A DNA stretch of 6,129 nt from Phycisphaerae bacterium (GCA_016935035.1 JAFGRR010000130.1:1-6129), one strand, 5' to 3'; shown: positions 1-6,129, counted from the stretch's first letter. A program made the numbers and translations. Notes: generated from the letters alone by a model not told the origin.

Positions 1-335
1 ACCTGTGGCTTGACGGGTTTCTCCAGGAAGTCAACCGCGCCCCGGCGGATCGCGGCCGAAGCCATCGGGATGTCACCGTGGCCGGAGATCATTATGACTG
101 GGATTGTAATTCCATCGGCCACGAGGCGTTTGTGCAAATCCGTGCCACTCATCCCTGGCATGCGCACATCCAGAACAAGGCAGCCGGGCGCCGCGGGATC
201 GTAAGCCTCCAGGAACTCAGACGCGCAACCAAATGTGACGCACGGGAGATTGACTTCGCGTGCAAGTCGAACAAGAGAGGCGCGGAGCGTCGCATCGTCT
301 TCGACGATGTACATGGTTCCTTGGGTTGCCGTCAT
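1..335 (-). CDS. FixJ-family response regulator, receiver domain (C-terminal part cut off by window edge)
   Basis: Partial gene; 111 codons are visible and the frame is still open at base 1. The visible part is one complete-looking receiver domain: acidic pocket at D13/D14 (VEDD), phospho-acceptor D56 in LDVRMPGMSG, switch serine S84 in MISGHGD, and K106-P107 in DFLEKPVKPQ. The D-x-R-M-P-G-M-S-G and SGHGDIPMA signatures are typical of the FixJ/NodW/TodT branch, whose members normally carry a LuxR-type helix-turn-helix after the receiver. That half would lie left of the window and is inferred, not seen. The ATG shares ATGA with the stop of the upstream kinase (4-bp overlap) and has a GGAG seven bases upstream, so translation is probably coupled and the kinase is its most likely phosphodonor. 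Expected role: cytoplasmic transcription factor activated by aspartyl phosphorylation. Target genes unknown. Confidence 0.93.
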   Translation of the reverse strand, partial: MTATQGTMYIVEDDATLRASLVRLAREVNLPCVTFGCASEFLEAYDPAAPGCLVLDVRMPGMSGTDLHKRLVADGITIPVIMISGHGDIPMASAAIRRGAVDFLEKPVKPQ

Positions 336-1201
336 GTCGTCTCTCCAGCGGTGGTGGGCAGGATGACACGGAAAGTCATGCCACCGAATGAATTGTGATT
401 CGCGGTCAACTTGCCGCCGTCAGCTTCGACGATGTTCTGGCTGAGCGACAGTCCCAAGCCAACGTGGTCGTGTTTGGTCGAGTGAAACGGCATGAAGATA
501 CTGCCCAAGCGAGTGCTTGGCACGCCCGGGCCACGGTCGATTACTTCGACCACCTCGTTCCCATCGTCGGCTGTCAATGCTCGTATAGTCAACTCACGCT
601 GATCCGCCTCACATTCCGACATTGCCTCAATACCGTTTCGCGCCAAGCTAATGACCACAAGGCTCATCAGCAGCGCGTCAGTCTGGACCAGAGAACCGGA
701 CGATCTCAACTCGGTCCGGAGTGCGACATGCGCCAGGTCGGCCTCACGCGCGAGCATGTCGGAGATGTCCCGCACCACGTCTGACAGGTCCACGCTGGAG
801 TGGGATGGCGCACGCTTACGCACGAGACGGCGCAGTCGCCCGATCAACCGGCCCGCGCGTTCCGCCGCCTCGACGATCTGCTGCAAGTCGGCCAACAGAA
901 CATCGGGATCGGCGCGGTTAGCCTTGATGGCCAGGCGACAAGCTTCCGTGTAGTTGAGAATCGCGGCCAGCGGCTGATTCAGTTCATGGGAGATACCTTC
1001 GGCCATGTCACCGATTATGCTCAGTCGTGACACGTTGGTCAGCTCGCGCAGCTTCGCCGAAACCTCGGTCGCGCCGCTGAGTTCCTCGCACCCTTGCGCC
1101 GGTACGCATGGGCACGACTCTCGGGGCCGCTCCGTATTGACGACGCACGCCGGTTTGGTCACCCCGGACGTGCCCCCGCCTTGGGTTCTTGGCCGTCCCA
1201 T
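332..1201 (-). CDS. FixL/DctB-like sensor histidine kinase without PAS domain, cysteine-rich N-terminus
   Basis: Orthodox soluble histidine kinase, 289 residues from the ATG at 1201. Residues 1-50 are low-complexity and contain C19, C30, C32 and C38. A short helix leads into the H-box at about 60-85 (GDMAEGISHELNQP), with phospho-accepting H72. The catalytic domain has N189 in the N-box, the G1 box DRGPGV (222-227), an F-box-like IFMPFHSTK (235-243) and the G2 box VGLGLSL (247-253). The SHELNQPLAAILNY pattern is typical of FixL/DctB-type kinases, but the PAS or periplasmic sensor they usually carry is absent and no membrane segment is seen. The first N-box asparagine is replaced by S185, and the usual NA by N189-G190. 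I chose the ATG because GGGAG lies nine bases upstream. An in-frame GTG at 1249 would add 16 residues but has only a weak ribosome site. It overlaps the FixJ-like regulator by four bases and is its probable cognate kinase. Confidence 0.9.
   Translation of the reverse strand: MGRPRTQGGGTSGVTKPACVVNTERPRESCPCVPAQGCEELSGATEVSAKLRELTNVSRLSIIGDMAEGISHELNQPLAAILNYTEACRLAIKANRADPDVLLADLQQIVEAAERAGRLIGRLRRLVRKRAPSHSSVDLSDVVRDISDMLAREADLAHVALRTELRSSGSLVQTDALLMSLVVISLARNGIEAMSECEADQRELTIRALTADDGNEVVEVIDRGPGVPSTRLGSIFMPFHSTKHDHVGLGLSLSQNIVEADGGKLTANHNSFGGMTFRVILPTTAGETT
343..346 (-). promoter_or_regulatory. Ribosome binding site of the FixJ-like regulator, inside the kinase gene
   Basis: GGAG on the minus strand, seven bases before the ATG at 335, lying within the last codons of the FixL-like kinase. 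Together with the ATGA stop-start overlap it indicates re-initiation or coupled translation of the kinase-regulator pair. Confidence 0.65.
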
Positions 1202-1210
1202 CGTCGCTGA

Positions 1211-1215
1211 CTCCC
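1211..1215 (-). promoter_or_regulatory. Ribosome binding site deciding the FixL-like kinase start
   Basis: GGGAG on the minus strand with nine bases to the ATG at 1201. The alternative upstream GTG at 1249 has only a GAGGG about 13 bases away or a GGCGAG about nine bases away, both less convincing. This is the reason the shorter 289-residue protein is preferred. Confidence 0.5.
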
Positions 1216-1297
1216 GAGTACTCACAAACCGCAACGGGCCACTACACACGCGTTCAATCTCGCCCTCGTTGCGTCATCGACGTGAACTGGACTGAAC

Positions 1298-1311
1298 CGT
1301 TGGCGGCAACG
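1298..1311. repeat. Short inverted repeat CGTTG-N4-CAACG upstream of the FixL-like kinase
   Basis: Perfect five-base arms around a GCGG loop (CCGC on the minus strand), about 100 bases before the ATG at 1201. It is not followed by a T run on the minus strand, so it does not look like an intrinsic terminator of the 934-residue kinase. It could be an operator or a leader hairpin, or chance. Confidence 0.3.
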
Positions 1312-1365
1312 TATTGCGGACGGGGCACCGAGTTCCACATGCCAAACCCGTGCCGATGCACACTC

Positions 1366-1376
1366 TATCGGCGATA
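1366..1376. repeat. Eleven-base palindrome TATCG-N-CGATA in the spacer before the FixL-like kinase
   Basis: Perfect five-base arms with a single central base. It is AT-richer than its surroundings and about 165 bases upstream of the kinase ATG, a plausible position for an operator overlapping a promoter. I do not recognise it as the site of a named regulator. Confidence 0.3.
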
Positions 1377-1469
1377 ATCCTCGGTGTCCAAACGGGTAAC
1401 GTGCCACCACCGCGACGCAGTGCCACGCAAGCCCCCCACGGCGCCAGCAATCCGAGTTTTGGTTGCCGA

Positions 1470-4274
1470 TCAGTTGCCAACCAGCGCGGGGCCGGCTTTG
1501 GTGGGCGCAAGAGCTGCTTGCATCGCGGCAACCAGGGCTTTGCGGTCGATCGGCTTTGAAACGTAGTCGCTGCACCCGGCGGCGATGCACCGGCTGCGGT
1601 CCCCGTCCATCGCATTCGCGGTCAGCGCAATGATAGGAAGATCAAAGCCCTGTTCGCGGAGCTGTCGGGTGGCCTCGTAACCGTCAACCAACGGCATTTG
1701 CATATCCATCAGAATCACATCGAATGGCGTCCCGGCTTCCCTTGCCGCGTTTGTCGCTTGGACTGCCTCCTGGCCGTTCTCGGCGAGAGTAACATCAGCG
1801 CCACACTTGCTGAGAATGTGCTTCAGCAATCGCCGGTTGTCGGGACCATCCTCGGCAAGCAACACGCGGCACTTCAGGTTCACGGCGGTGTTGCTGACGC
1901 CGGGGTCGCCGACGGCTTCGGGACGCACGATAGTTGCGCCGGCCGGATCATCCAGCAGTTGGACTCCGTCGAGACTACCTGTCGCCACGCGAGCCCGGAA
2001 TCGGCTACCGCGGCCCGGGGAGCTCTCGATCAGCTCAACATCGCCCCCCAGGGCTTGCGCCATTCGTCGTGACAGAGCAAGCCCGAGACCGGTTCCGCCA
2101 TACTTGCGACTCGCTGACGTATCTACCTGGGAGAATGGCTTGAATAGCCTCTCGGTCTGGCTGGGCGTCATACCGGGCCCGGTGTCCAGCACGTCGAAGT
2201 ACAACATGTGCCCGGAATCCTCGGAATGTAAGCTGGCGTGTAGCTGCACACACCCAACTTCCGTGAACTTAATCGCGTTACCAACGAGATTAAGCAGGAT
2301 TTGCCGCAATCGCACCGGGTCGCTTCGGATTGTCGCGGGAATCGGCCCGGCATAGTCACACTTCAACTGCAGTCCCTTGCTCTCTGCTCGAACCTGCATC
2401 AGAGAGGCGATCTCGGCCACAACTTCGCACGGCGGACAATCGCAATACGCCATTTCCATGCGACCGGCCTCGATCTTCGACAGGTCCAGAATGTCATTGA
2501 TGATCTGGAGGAGATATCGGCCATTGCGATGCACCGTGCGCGCCGCGTCGAACCGCTCGGCCGCGGACATGTCCGTGGCCAGCAGGGCCTCCGCGAAACC
2601 AATGATGGCGGTCAGCGGCGTGCGGATTTCATGGCTCATGTTGGCCAGAAATTCACTCTTGGCGCGCGTCGCGTTCTCCGCGGCCTCCTTAGCCCGGGCT
2701 AACTCGCGTTCGGCACGTTTTTGGTCTGAAATGTCCACGAAGCAGTCGATCAGGTGCTGGCGACCGTCAAGTTCAGCGGACACCACCGATTTGATGATCG
2801 GCACCTGCGAGCCGTCCGCGCGAACAAGCATACACTCGGCGCGGCTTACCTTCTCACCTTTGTCCGTGACCGGACAGCCACCGGGATGTGCCTGACAGAT
2901 TGTGTTGTAACATCTCTGCCCGACCATAGTCTCTCGCGTGCGCCCCGCGATTTCACACGCCGTTGGATTAACATCGACGATGCAGTGACTCGACTGATCC
3001 ACCACCACGATTCCGACCTGCACGGCATCGAGAGTCGCGGCCAGGCGTGCTTCGCTGTTGAACAGTTTGGTCTGAGTCCGCTTCCGCTCGGTGATGTCCC
3101 GGAGTATGGCGACGGCGTGATGGGAGTCACCAACCCGATATCCGGATATCGAGATTTCGATTGGGAACTCCTCCCCGCCCTTGCGAATAGCCGTCAACTC
3201 CAGCGTGTTACCGACGGCCGCGCCACGACCGGTTTGCGCGAAACCTTGCATGCCGCGGCGTTTGGCTTCGTGGTACTGGGGTGGAACGATGAGATCCATC
3301 ACGTTTCCTCCGATGGCCTCAGTTTCGCTGAACCCAAGCATCCGCGCGGCCGCGTTATTCCAATAGTTGATTTTCCCCTTGCTGTCCGACGTAATGACGG
3401 CATCCTGCGCGGTTTCAACAATGGTCTGGAAGCGTCGTTCACTGATCAGCAGACGCTCCTCCGTCCGCCTGAGCTCACCCTCGTCACGGTGGACTCCAAA
3501 CATGCGTCGCGGCGTGCCATCTGGGGCCCACTCCATTACCTGACCGCGCGTTTCGATCCACTTCCACCCGCCGTTCGACGTCCGCAGCCGGGACACGGCC
3601 TGATAGACTTTCGTCTCTCCGTCGAAGTGCTGCCGCAGTGCATCGTCCAACCCAGCTCGGTCGTCTGGATGAACCTGCTCCAGCCAGTAATCCCAAGACG
3701 AATCCGGCGCTCCCTCGTGATACCCCAGCATATCCAGCGCGGCTTGGTCAAACTCGACCTTGCCGGACTCGATATTCCAATCCCAGGTTCCTTCGCCTGC
3801 CGCCACCAGTGCCATTTGCAGGCGCGCGGTCGTCTCCCGCAACTGGCCCCGCGCTGCGACTTCGCGGCGCGCCAACTGCCAGTGATTCCAGGCTCGGCGT
3901 ACTGCGCCGATCAGGACGGCCGGCTGCACGGGTTTACGCAGGTAGTCGTATGTACCGGCCCGCATGGCAGCAACCGTGGATGTGAGCTGTGCGTGCCCGG
4001 TAACGATGATGCAGCGCGCGTCCGGGCGCACCTCGTGAATTTGCTCGATCAGCCGAACTCCATCGTCGTCGCCCAGACGCATATCGACCAAGGCCACGGG
4101 GATATCCCAGACCTCGACCAAACTGAGAGCTTCAGCAGCACTCCCGGCCACGCGCACGTCGTACTGCTCCGCCGTTAACAGATCGACCATGCTCGCCGCG
4201 AAGTCACTGTCATCATCAACAACGAGGATGGGACCAGATGGCACGGTCCGCGGCTCACATTCAAACTCGGACAT
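1470..4274 (-). CDS. Hybrid sensor histidine kinase REC-PAS-PAS-PAS-HisKA-HATPase-REC
   Basis: A 934-residue cytoplasmic hybrid kinase. Domains: receiver 1 at about 15-130 (D20/D21, phospho-acceptor D64 in VDMRLGDDDG, T92, K114); a linker helix; PAS1 about 146-270 (WDWNIESGKVEF start, WxxxVHPDD, a PAS_3-like fold); PAS2 about 277-396 ending in ILRDITERKR; PAS3 about 404-518 ending in FVDISDQKR with C455, C460, C467 and C481; a coiled-coil connector; HisKA with H548 in ANMSHEIRTPL; HATPase with N662/N666, G1 DTGPGM (697-702) and G2 GGTGLGL (726-732); and receiver 2 about 802-918 (E808/D809, D857 in LMDMQMP, T885, K907). All catalytic residues are intact. No transmembrane segment is seen. The start is secure, with AGGAG six bases upstream of the ATG. 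It sits 210 bp after the preceding hybrid and about 270 bp before the FixL-like gene, so co-transcription is uncertain. The C-terminal receiver implies transfer to an Hpt protein, which is not in the window. Ligand unknown. Confidence 0.95.
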   Translation of the reverse strand: MSEFECEPRTVPSGPILVVDDDSDFAASMVDLLTAEQYDVRVAGSAAEALSLVEVWDIPVALVDMRLGDDDGVRLIEQIHEVRPDARCIIVTGHAQLTSTVAAMRAGTYDYLRKPVQPAVLIGAVRRAWNHWQLARREVAARGQLRETTARLQMALVAAGEGTWDWNIESGKVEFDQAALDMLGYHEGAPDSSWDYWLEQVHPDDRAGLDDALRQHFDGETKVYQAVSRLRTSNGGWKWIETRGQVMEWAPDGTPRRMFGVHRDEGELRRTEERLLISERRFQTIVETAQDAVITSDSKGKINYWNNAAARMLGFSETEAIGGNVMDLIVPPQYHEAKRRGMQGFAQTGRGAAVGNTLELTAIRKGGEEFPIEISISGYRVGDSHHAVAILRDITERKRTQTKLFNSEARLAATLDAVQVGIVVVDQSSHCIVDVNPTACEIAGRTRETMVGQRCYNTICQAHPGGCPVTDKGEKVSRAECMLVRADGSQVPIIKSVVSAELDGRQHLIDCFVDISDQKRAERELARAKEAAENATRAKSEFLANMSHEIRTPLTAIIGFAEALLATDMSAAERFDAARTVHRNGRYLLQIINDILDLSKIEAGRMEMAYCDCPPCEVVAEIASLMQVRAESKGLQLKCDYAGPIPATIRSDPVRLRQILLNLVGNAIKFTEVGCVQLHASLHSEDSGHMLYFDVLDTGPGMTPSQTERLFKPFSQVDTSASRKYGGTGLGLALSRRMAQALGGDVELIESSPGRGSRFRARVATGSLDGVQLLDDPAGATIVRPEAVGDPGVSNTAVNLKCRVLLAEDGPDNRRLLKHILSKCGADVTLAENGQEAVQATNAAREAGTPFDVILMDMQMPLVDGYEATRQLREQGFDLPIIALTANAMDGDRSRCIAAGCSDYVSKPIDRKALVAAMQAALAPTKAGPALVGN

Positions 4275-4280
4275 GATCCA

Positions 4281-4285
4281 CTCCT
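4281..4285 (-). promoter_or_regulatory. Ribosome binding site of the 934-residue hybrid kinase
   Basis: AGGAG on the minus strand with a six-base spacer to the ATG at 4274. It is a near-ideal Shine-Dalgarno and supports this start over any internal one. Confidence 0.8.
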
Positions 4286-4371
4286 ACCAAACAGCCGGAG
4301 GCGAACTGCGGTCTTCCTTTCTCGCAGCTTGGACGCATCCATCTCGCTACGGAGCGCCGCGTAATCGCGAA

Positions 4372-4448
4372 GGGAAGCATTGGGAAGTTCCCGCTCTATG
4401 GGAATCGGCGGCTTGAACACTACAACATATCAGGATGTGAAAAGGGAA
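4372..4448. promoter_or_regulatory. Cluster of GGGAA/TTCCC half-sites in the spacer before the 934-residue hybrid
   Basis: Five copies of the pentamer occur in 77 bp: GGGAA at 4372, 4382, 4400 and 4444, and TTCCC at 4388. Those at 4382 and 4388 form a perfect 11-bp inverted repeat with a one-base centre (GGGAAGTTCCC). The 4388 and 4400 copies form a second inverted pair with a seven-base spacer. The first two GGGAA copies are ten bases apart, one helical turn. It lies about 100-170 bases upstream of the ATG, where a promoter could be. Whether a regulator binds here is inference; no known operator is recognised. Confidence 0.3.
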
Positions 4449-4484
4449 GGGTTGGTAATTCCGAGTGGGAGGTTGCTCAACACG

Positions 4485-6068
4485 TTATGCCCGCGGAACC
4501 CTGCTATCAAGCAAGTGACGCAGCACACGTCGGAGGACATTCGGGGCGCACGGCTTTTCCAGAAATACCGCGCGTGCATCGCCGTCCAGGTTCAGCGCGA
4601 GCGCGTCGGCGGGGTAGCCCGACGAGTAGATCACGCGCAGGTCAGGGTGCTCTTGACGCAAACTTTCCACCAACGTTCGGCCATCCATACCGGGCAACAT
4701 GACATCCGTGAGCACGGCTGCCAAGTCGTCTCGATGCTCGTGGGCCAGCGCCAGCGCGCCGGGACCATCCCCGACCGCCAGCACGGTGTAACCGCTACAG
4801 CCAAGCACGCGGGCCAGGCTGCCGCGAACTTCATCGCGATCATCGCAAACCAGCACCGTCTCGGTTCCAGATAGTTCATCGACCTCCACGGCGGGCGCTG
4901 CCGGCGGCGAAACCACGCCGCTGACCGCGGGCAGATAGACCACGAACTCACTGCCTTTGCCAACCTGGCTGTTGACTTCAATGTGTCCACCGGAACGCCT
5001 GACGATGTCCCGCACGGAAAACAAACCTAGCCCGGTGCCGCGGCCAACCGGCTTGGTCGTAAAGAACGGCTCGAAGATCTGGCTCAGTACTTCGGTGTCC
5101 ATACCGCAGCCGGTATCGCGCACGGACAGTACCGCAAAGCGGCCGGCCGACAGCGCGCCTTGCCGCACCGGCTCGCTGTCACCGTCGAGACTCGCAAGTC
5201 TCGCGACCAGCCGCAGGCTTCCGCCATTTGGCATCGCGTCGCGGGCGTTAATCCCCAGATTCAGCAACACCTGCTCCAGTTCGACCAAGTCAACGTTCAC
5301 CGGCGGTACGTCCGGCCGGACGTCCAGTTCCAGGTCGACGCGAGTGGTGACCATGTGTCGCAGTGTATCCGCCAACTCCGGCAGGAGTCGGCCCAGATGT
5401 ACCGTCTCGCGCCTCTCCGGGCGGTGGCGGGCAAACGCGAGCACCCTGCTCGTCAAAGTGGCCGCTTGCTGAGTGCTGCGCCCGATGGCCCCCAGACAAC
5501 TCAGCGCCTGCGCACTGACTGACTGTCCCTGAAGCTCCGCGGCGGTCACCTCCAAGTTCCCCAAGATGGCGGTGAATGTGTTGTTGAGATCGTGTGACAG
5601 ACTGGCCGCCAACTGGCCAACCGCCTCCAGCTTCTGCATCTTGCTTAACTGCTCCTCCAAAACATCCTTTTGCCGTCGCAACTCCAGGTGGTCGAAGCAG
5701 CGCCCCAGAGCTGCCAACAGCATCGCTCCGCCGATCGGCTTGCGGAGATAGTCATAGGCCTGTTCTCGGACCGCATGAATCGCGTTGTCGATGTTCGGAT
5801 AGCCGGTCACGATGACGCACAGGAGGCGGGGGTGCATCTCCCGGAGTTGCCCAATGAGTGTGATGCCGTTGTCGTTCCCAACCCGGATGTCCAGCAGGAC
5901 CACATGAAGTTCGTGTTGCTTGGCTACCACCAGAGCGCTTTCGCAATCCCGGGCAACGTAGACGGTGTAGCCATGCAGCGCCAGTAATTCCTGGATGCTG
6001 GCACAGAAGTCCCCGTCGTCATCAACCAACAAAACCTGTCGGTTGATCAGTGACGCACGAGAGGTCAT
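4485..6068 (-). CDS. Hybrid histidine kinase REC-HisKA-HATPase-REC, no PAS
   Basis: A 527-residue soluble hybrid kinase with a receiver at each end. Receiver 1 (about 11-125) has D16/D17, phospho-acceptor D60 in LLDIRVGNDNG, T88 and K110-P111. A helical linker (about 126-148) joins it to a NtrB-like dimerisation domain with H159 in SLSHDLNNTFTAILGN. The HATPase has N270/N274, G1 DTGCGM (318-323), FEPFFTTK and G2 GRGTGLGL (342-349). A Pro/Ala-rich linker (about 382-398) precedes receiver 2 (D409/D410, D455 in LTDVMLPGMDG, S483, K505-P506). There is no PAS, GAF or membrane segment, so the N-terminal receiver is the only visible input, implying control by phosphorylation or by a partner protein. 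Receiver 1 resembles receiver 1 of the 934-residue hybrid more than a typical receiver, suggesting duplication. The start is supported by GAGGA four bases upstream of the ATG. The leader contains a G10 run. No terminator hairpin is evident after the TAA. Confidence 0.95.
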   Translation of the reverse strand: MTSRASLINRQVLLVDDDGDFCASIQELLALHGYTVYVARDCESALVVAKQHELHVVLLDIRVGNDNGITLIGQLREMHPRLLCVIVTGYPNIDNAIHAVREQAYDYLRKPIGGAMLLAALGRCFDHLELRRQKDVLEEQLSKMQKLEAVGQLAASLSHDLNNTFTAILGNLEVTAAELQGQSVSAQALSCLGAIGRSTQQAATLTSRVLAFARHRPERRETVHLGRLLPELADTLRHMVTTRVDLELDVRPDVPPVNVDLVELEQVLLNLGINARDAMPNGGSLRLVARLASLDGDSEPVRQGALSAGRFAVLSVRDTGCGMDTEVLSQIFEPFFTTKPVGRGTGLGLFSVRDIVRRSGGHIEVNSQVGKGSEFVVYLPAVSGVVSPPAAPAVEVDELSGTETVLVCDDRDEVRGSLARVLGCSGYTVLAVGDGPGALALAHEHRDDLAAVLTDVMLPGMDGRTLVESLRQEHPDLRVIYSSGYPADALALNLDGDARAVFLEKPCAPNVLRRVLRHLLDSRVPRA

Positions 6069-6072
6069 ATCT

Positions 6073-6077
6073 TCCTC
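6073..6077 (-). promoter_or_regulatory. Ribosome binding site of the 527-residue hybrid kinase
   Basis: GAGGA on the minus strand, four bases before the ATG at 6068. It fixes the start of the REC-kinase-REC gene and directly abuts the poly-G run upstream, separated from it only by one A. Confidence 0.75.
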
Positions 6078-6078
6078 T

Positions 6079-6088
6079 CCCCCCCCCC
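6079..6088 (-). repeat. Homopolymer of ten G (coding strand) in the leader of the 527-residue kinase
   Basis: Ten consecutive C on the given strand, read as G10 on the coding strand, two bases upstream of the GAGGA ribosome site. Tracts of this length can vary by slipped-strand mispairing. Here the tract lies outside the reading frame, so a length change could affect only transcription or ribosome access, not the frame. A sequencing-length error is equally possible. Confidence 0.85.
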
Positions 6089-6129
6089 GCCTGCATTTAC
6101 AGTCGCGAAGCCCGCTCTGGTCCCGAACT

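Larger units (their letters stand above)
1202..1469. other. Intergenic spacer between the 934-residue hybrid and the FixL-like kinase
   Basis: No credible gene on either strand; the open frames crossing it have no ribosome site and no recognisable protein pattern. It contains the two inverted repeats listed separately and two direct copies of GTGCCA (1401 and 1420, 19 bases apart). No hairpin followed by a T run was found, so there is no sequence evidence that transcription of the upstream hybrid ends here. The first 48 bases (1202-1249) could be coding if the GTG start is used. Confidence 0.6.

Noticed and set aside
1366..1395. Sigma-70 promoter with TTGGAC and GATAGA on the minus strand
   Set aside because: Only about three of six bases match in each box, which is no better than chance in this spacer.
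1390..1406. Sigma-54-like promoter: a perfect TGGCACG element on the minus strand
   Set aside because: At the correct spacing the -12 element reads CCGT instead of TTGC, so the essential GC is missing. The nearby second TGGCAC has wrong spacing. No sigma-54 activator is encoded in the window.
1222..1590. Minus-strand 122-codon frame overlapping both the end of the hybrid kinase and the FixL-like start; considered as a degraded PAS domain of the FixL-like kinase
   Set aside because: The translation shows no PAS features and is rich in Arg and Cys as expected of an out-of-frame shadow, so there is no evidence of a frameshifted sensor domain.
2754..4178. Long plus-strand open frame of 474 codons opposite the 934-residue hybrid kinase
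   Set aside because: It lies wholly antisense to a gene with unmistakable kinase domains, has no recognisable motifs and is expected from GC-rich codon use on the opposite strand.
4382..4404. Possible intrinsic terminator after the 527-residue kinase
   Set aside because: The inverted repeats here have only five-base arms, no T run follows on the minus strand, and they lie about 80 bases after the stop.
4275..4420. Minus-strand frame with a GTG at 4420 that runs through the spacer into the hybrid kinase in another frame
   Set aside because: The predicted peptide looks superficially protein-like, but there is no ribosome site before the GTG, no known motif, and it overlaps the real gene out of frame for about 100 bases.

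Overview
The window holds a compact cluster of four two-component signal-transduction genes, all on the minus strand and so read from right to left. No RNA gene, mobile element, CRISPR array or transport gene is visible. The DNA is GC-rich (by eye, high fifties per cent), with clear Shine-Dalgarno sequences, and the families are ones that are abundant in large-genome Gram-negative bacteria. The FixL/FixJ-like pair and the long PAS hybrid kinases would fit Planctomycetota or a similar environmental lineage (Acidobacteria, Deltaproteobacteria and relatives). No sequence marker settles the taxonomy, so this is a guess.

Layout in transcription order: (1) 6068-4485, a 527-residue REC-kinase-REC hybrid with no PAS or membrane segment. 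Its leader carries a run of ten G residues just upstream of the Shine-Dalgarno. (2) A 210-bp spacer (4484-4275) with a cluster of GGGAA/TTCCC half-sites. (3) 4274-1470, a 934-residue REC-PAS-PAS-PAS-HisKA-HATPase-REC hybrid whose third PAS has a cysteine-rich loop. (4) A spacer of about 270 bp (1469-1202) with two short perfect inverted repeats. (5) 1201-332, a short FixL/DctB-like orthodox histidine kinase with a cysteine-rich N-terminus and no PAS. (6) 335-1, a FixJ-family response regulator that overlaps the previous gene by ATGA and runs off the left edge of the window. Its output domain is not visible.

The likely working model is partly inference. The FixL-like kinase and FixJ-like regulator form a translationally coupled pair. 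The two larger hybrids are both soluble, both begin with a receiver domain of the same unusual subtype, and both end in another receiver. They therefore look like nodes that take phosphoryl or protein-protein input rather than direct membrane sensors. No Hpt domain and no DNA-binding output domain is visible, so any phosphorelay must be completed outside the window. Two of the kinases have cysteine clusters in their sensory parts, which makes a redox or oxygen-related cue a reasonable hypothesis but not a demonstrated one.
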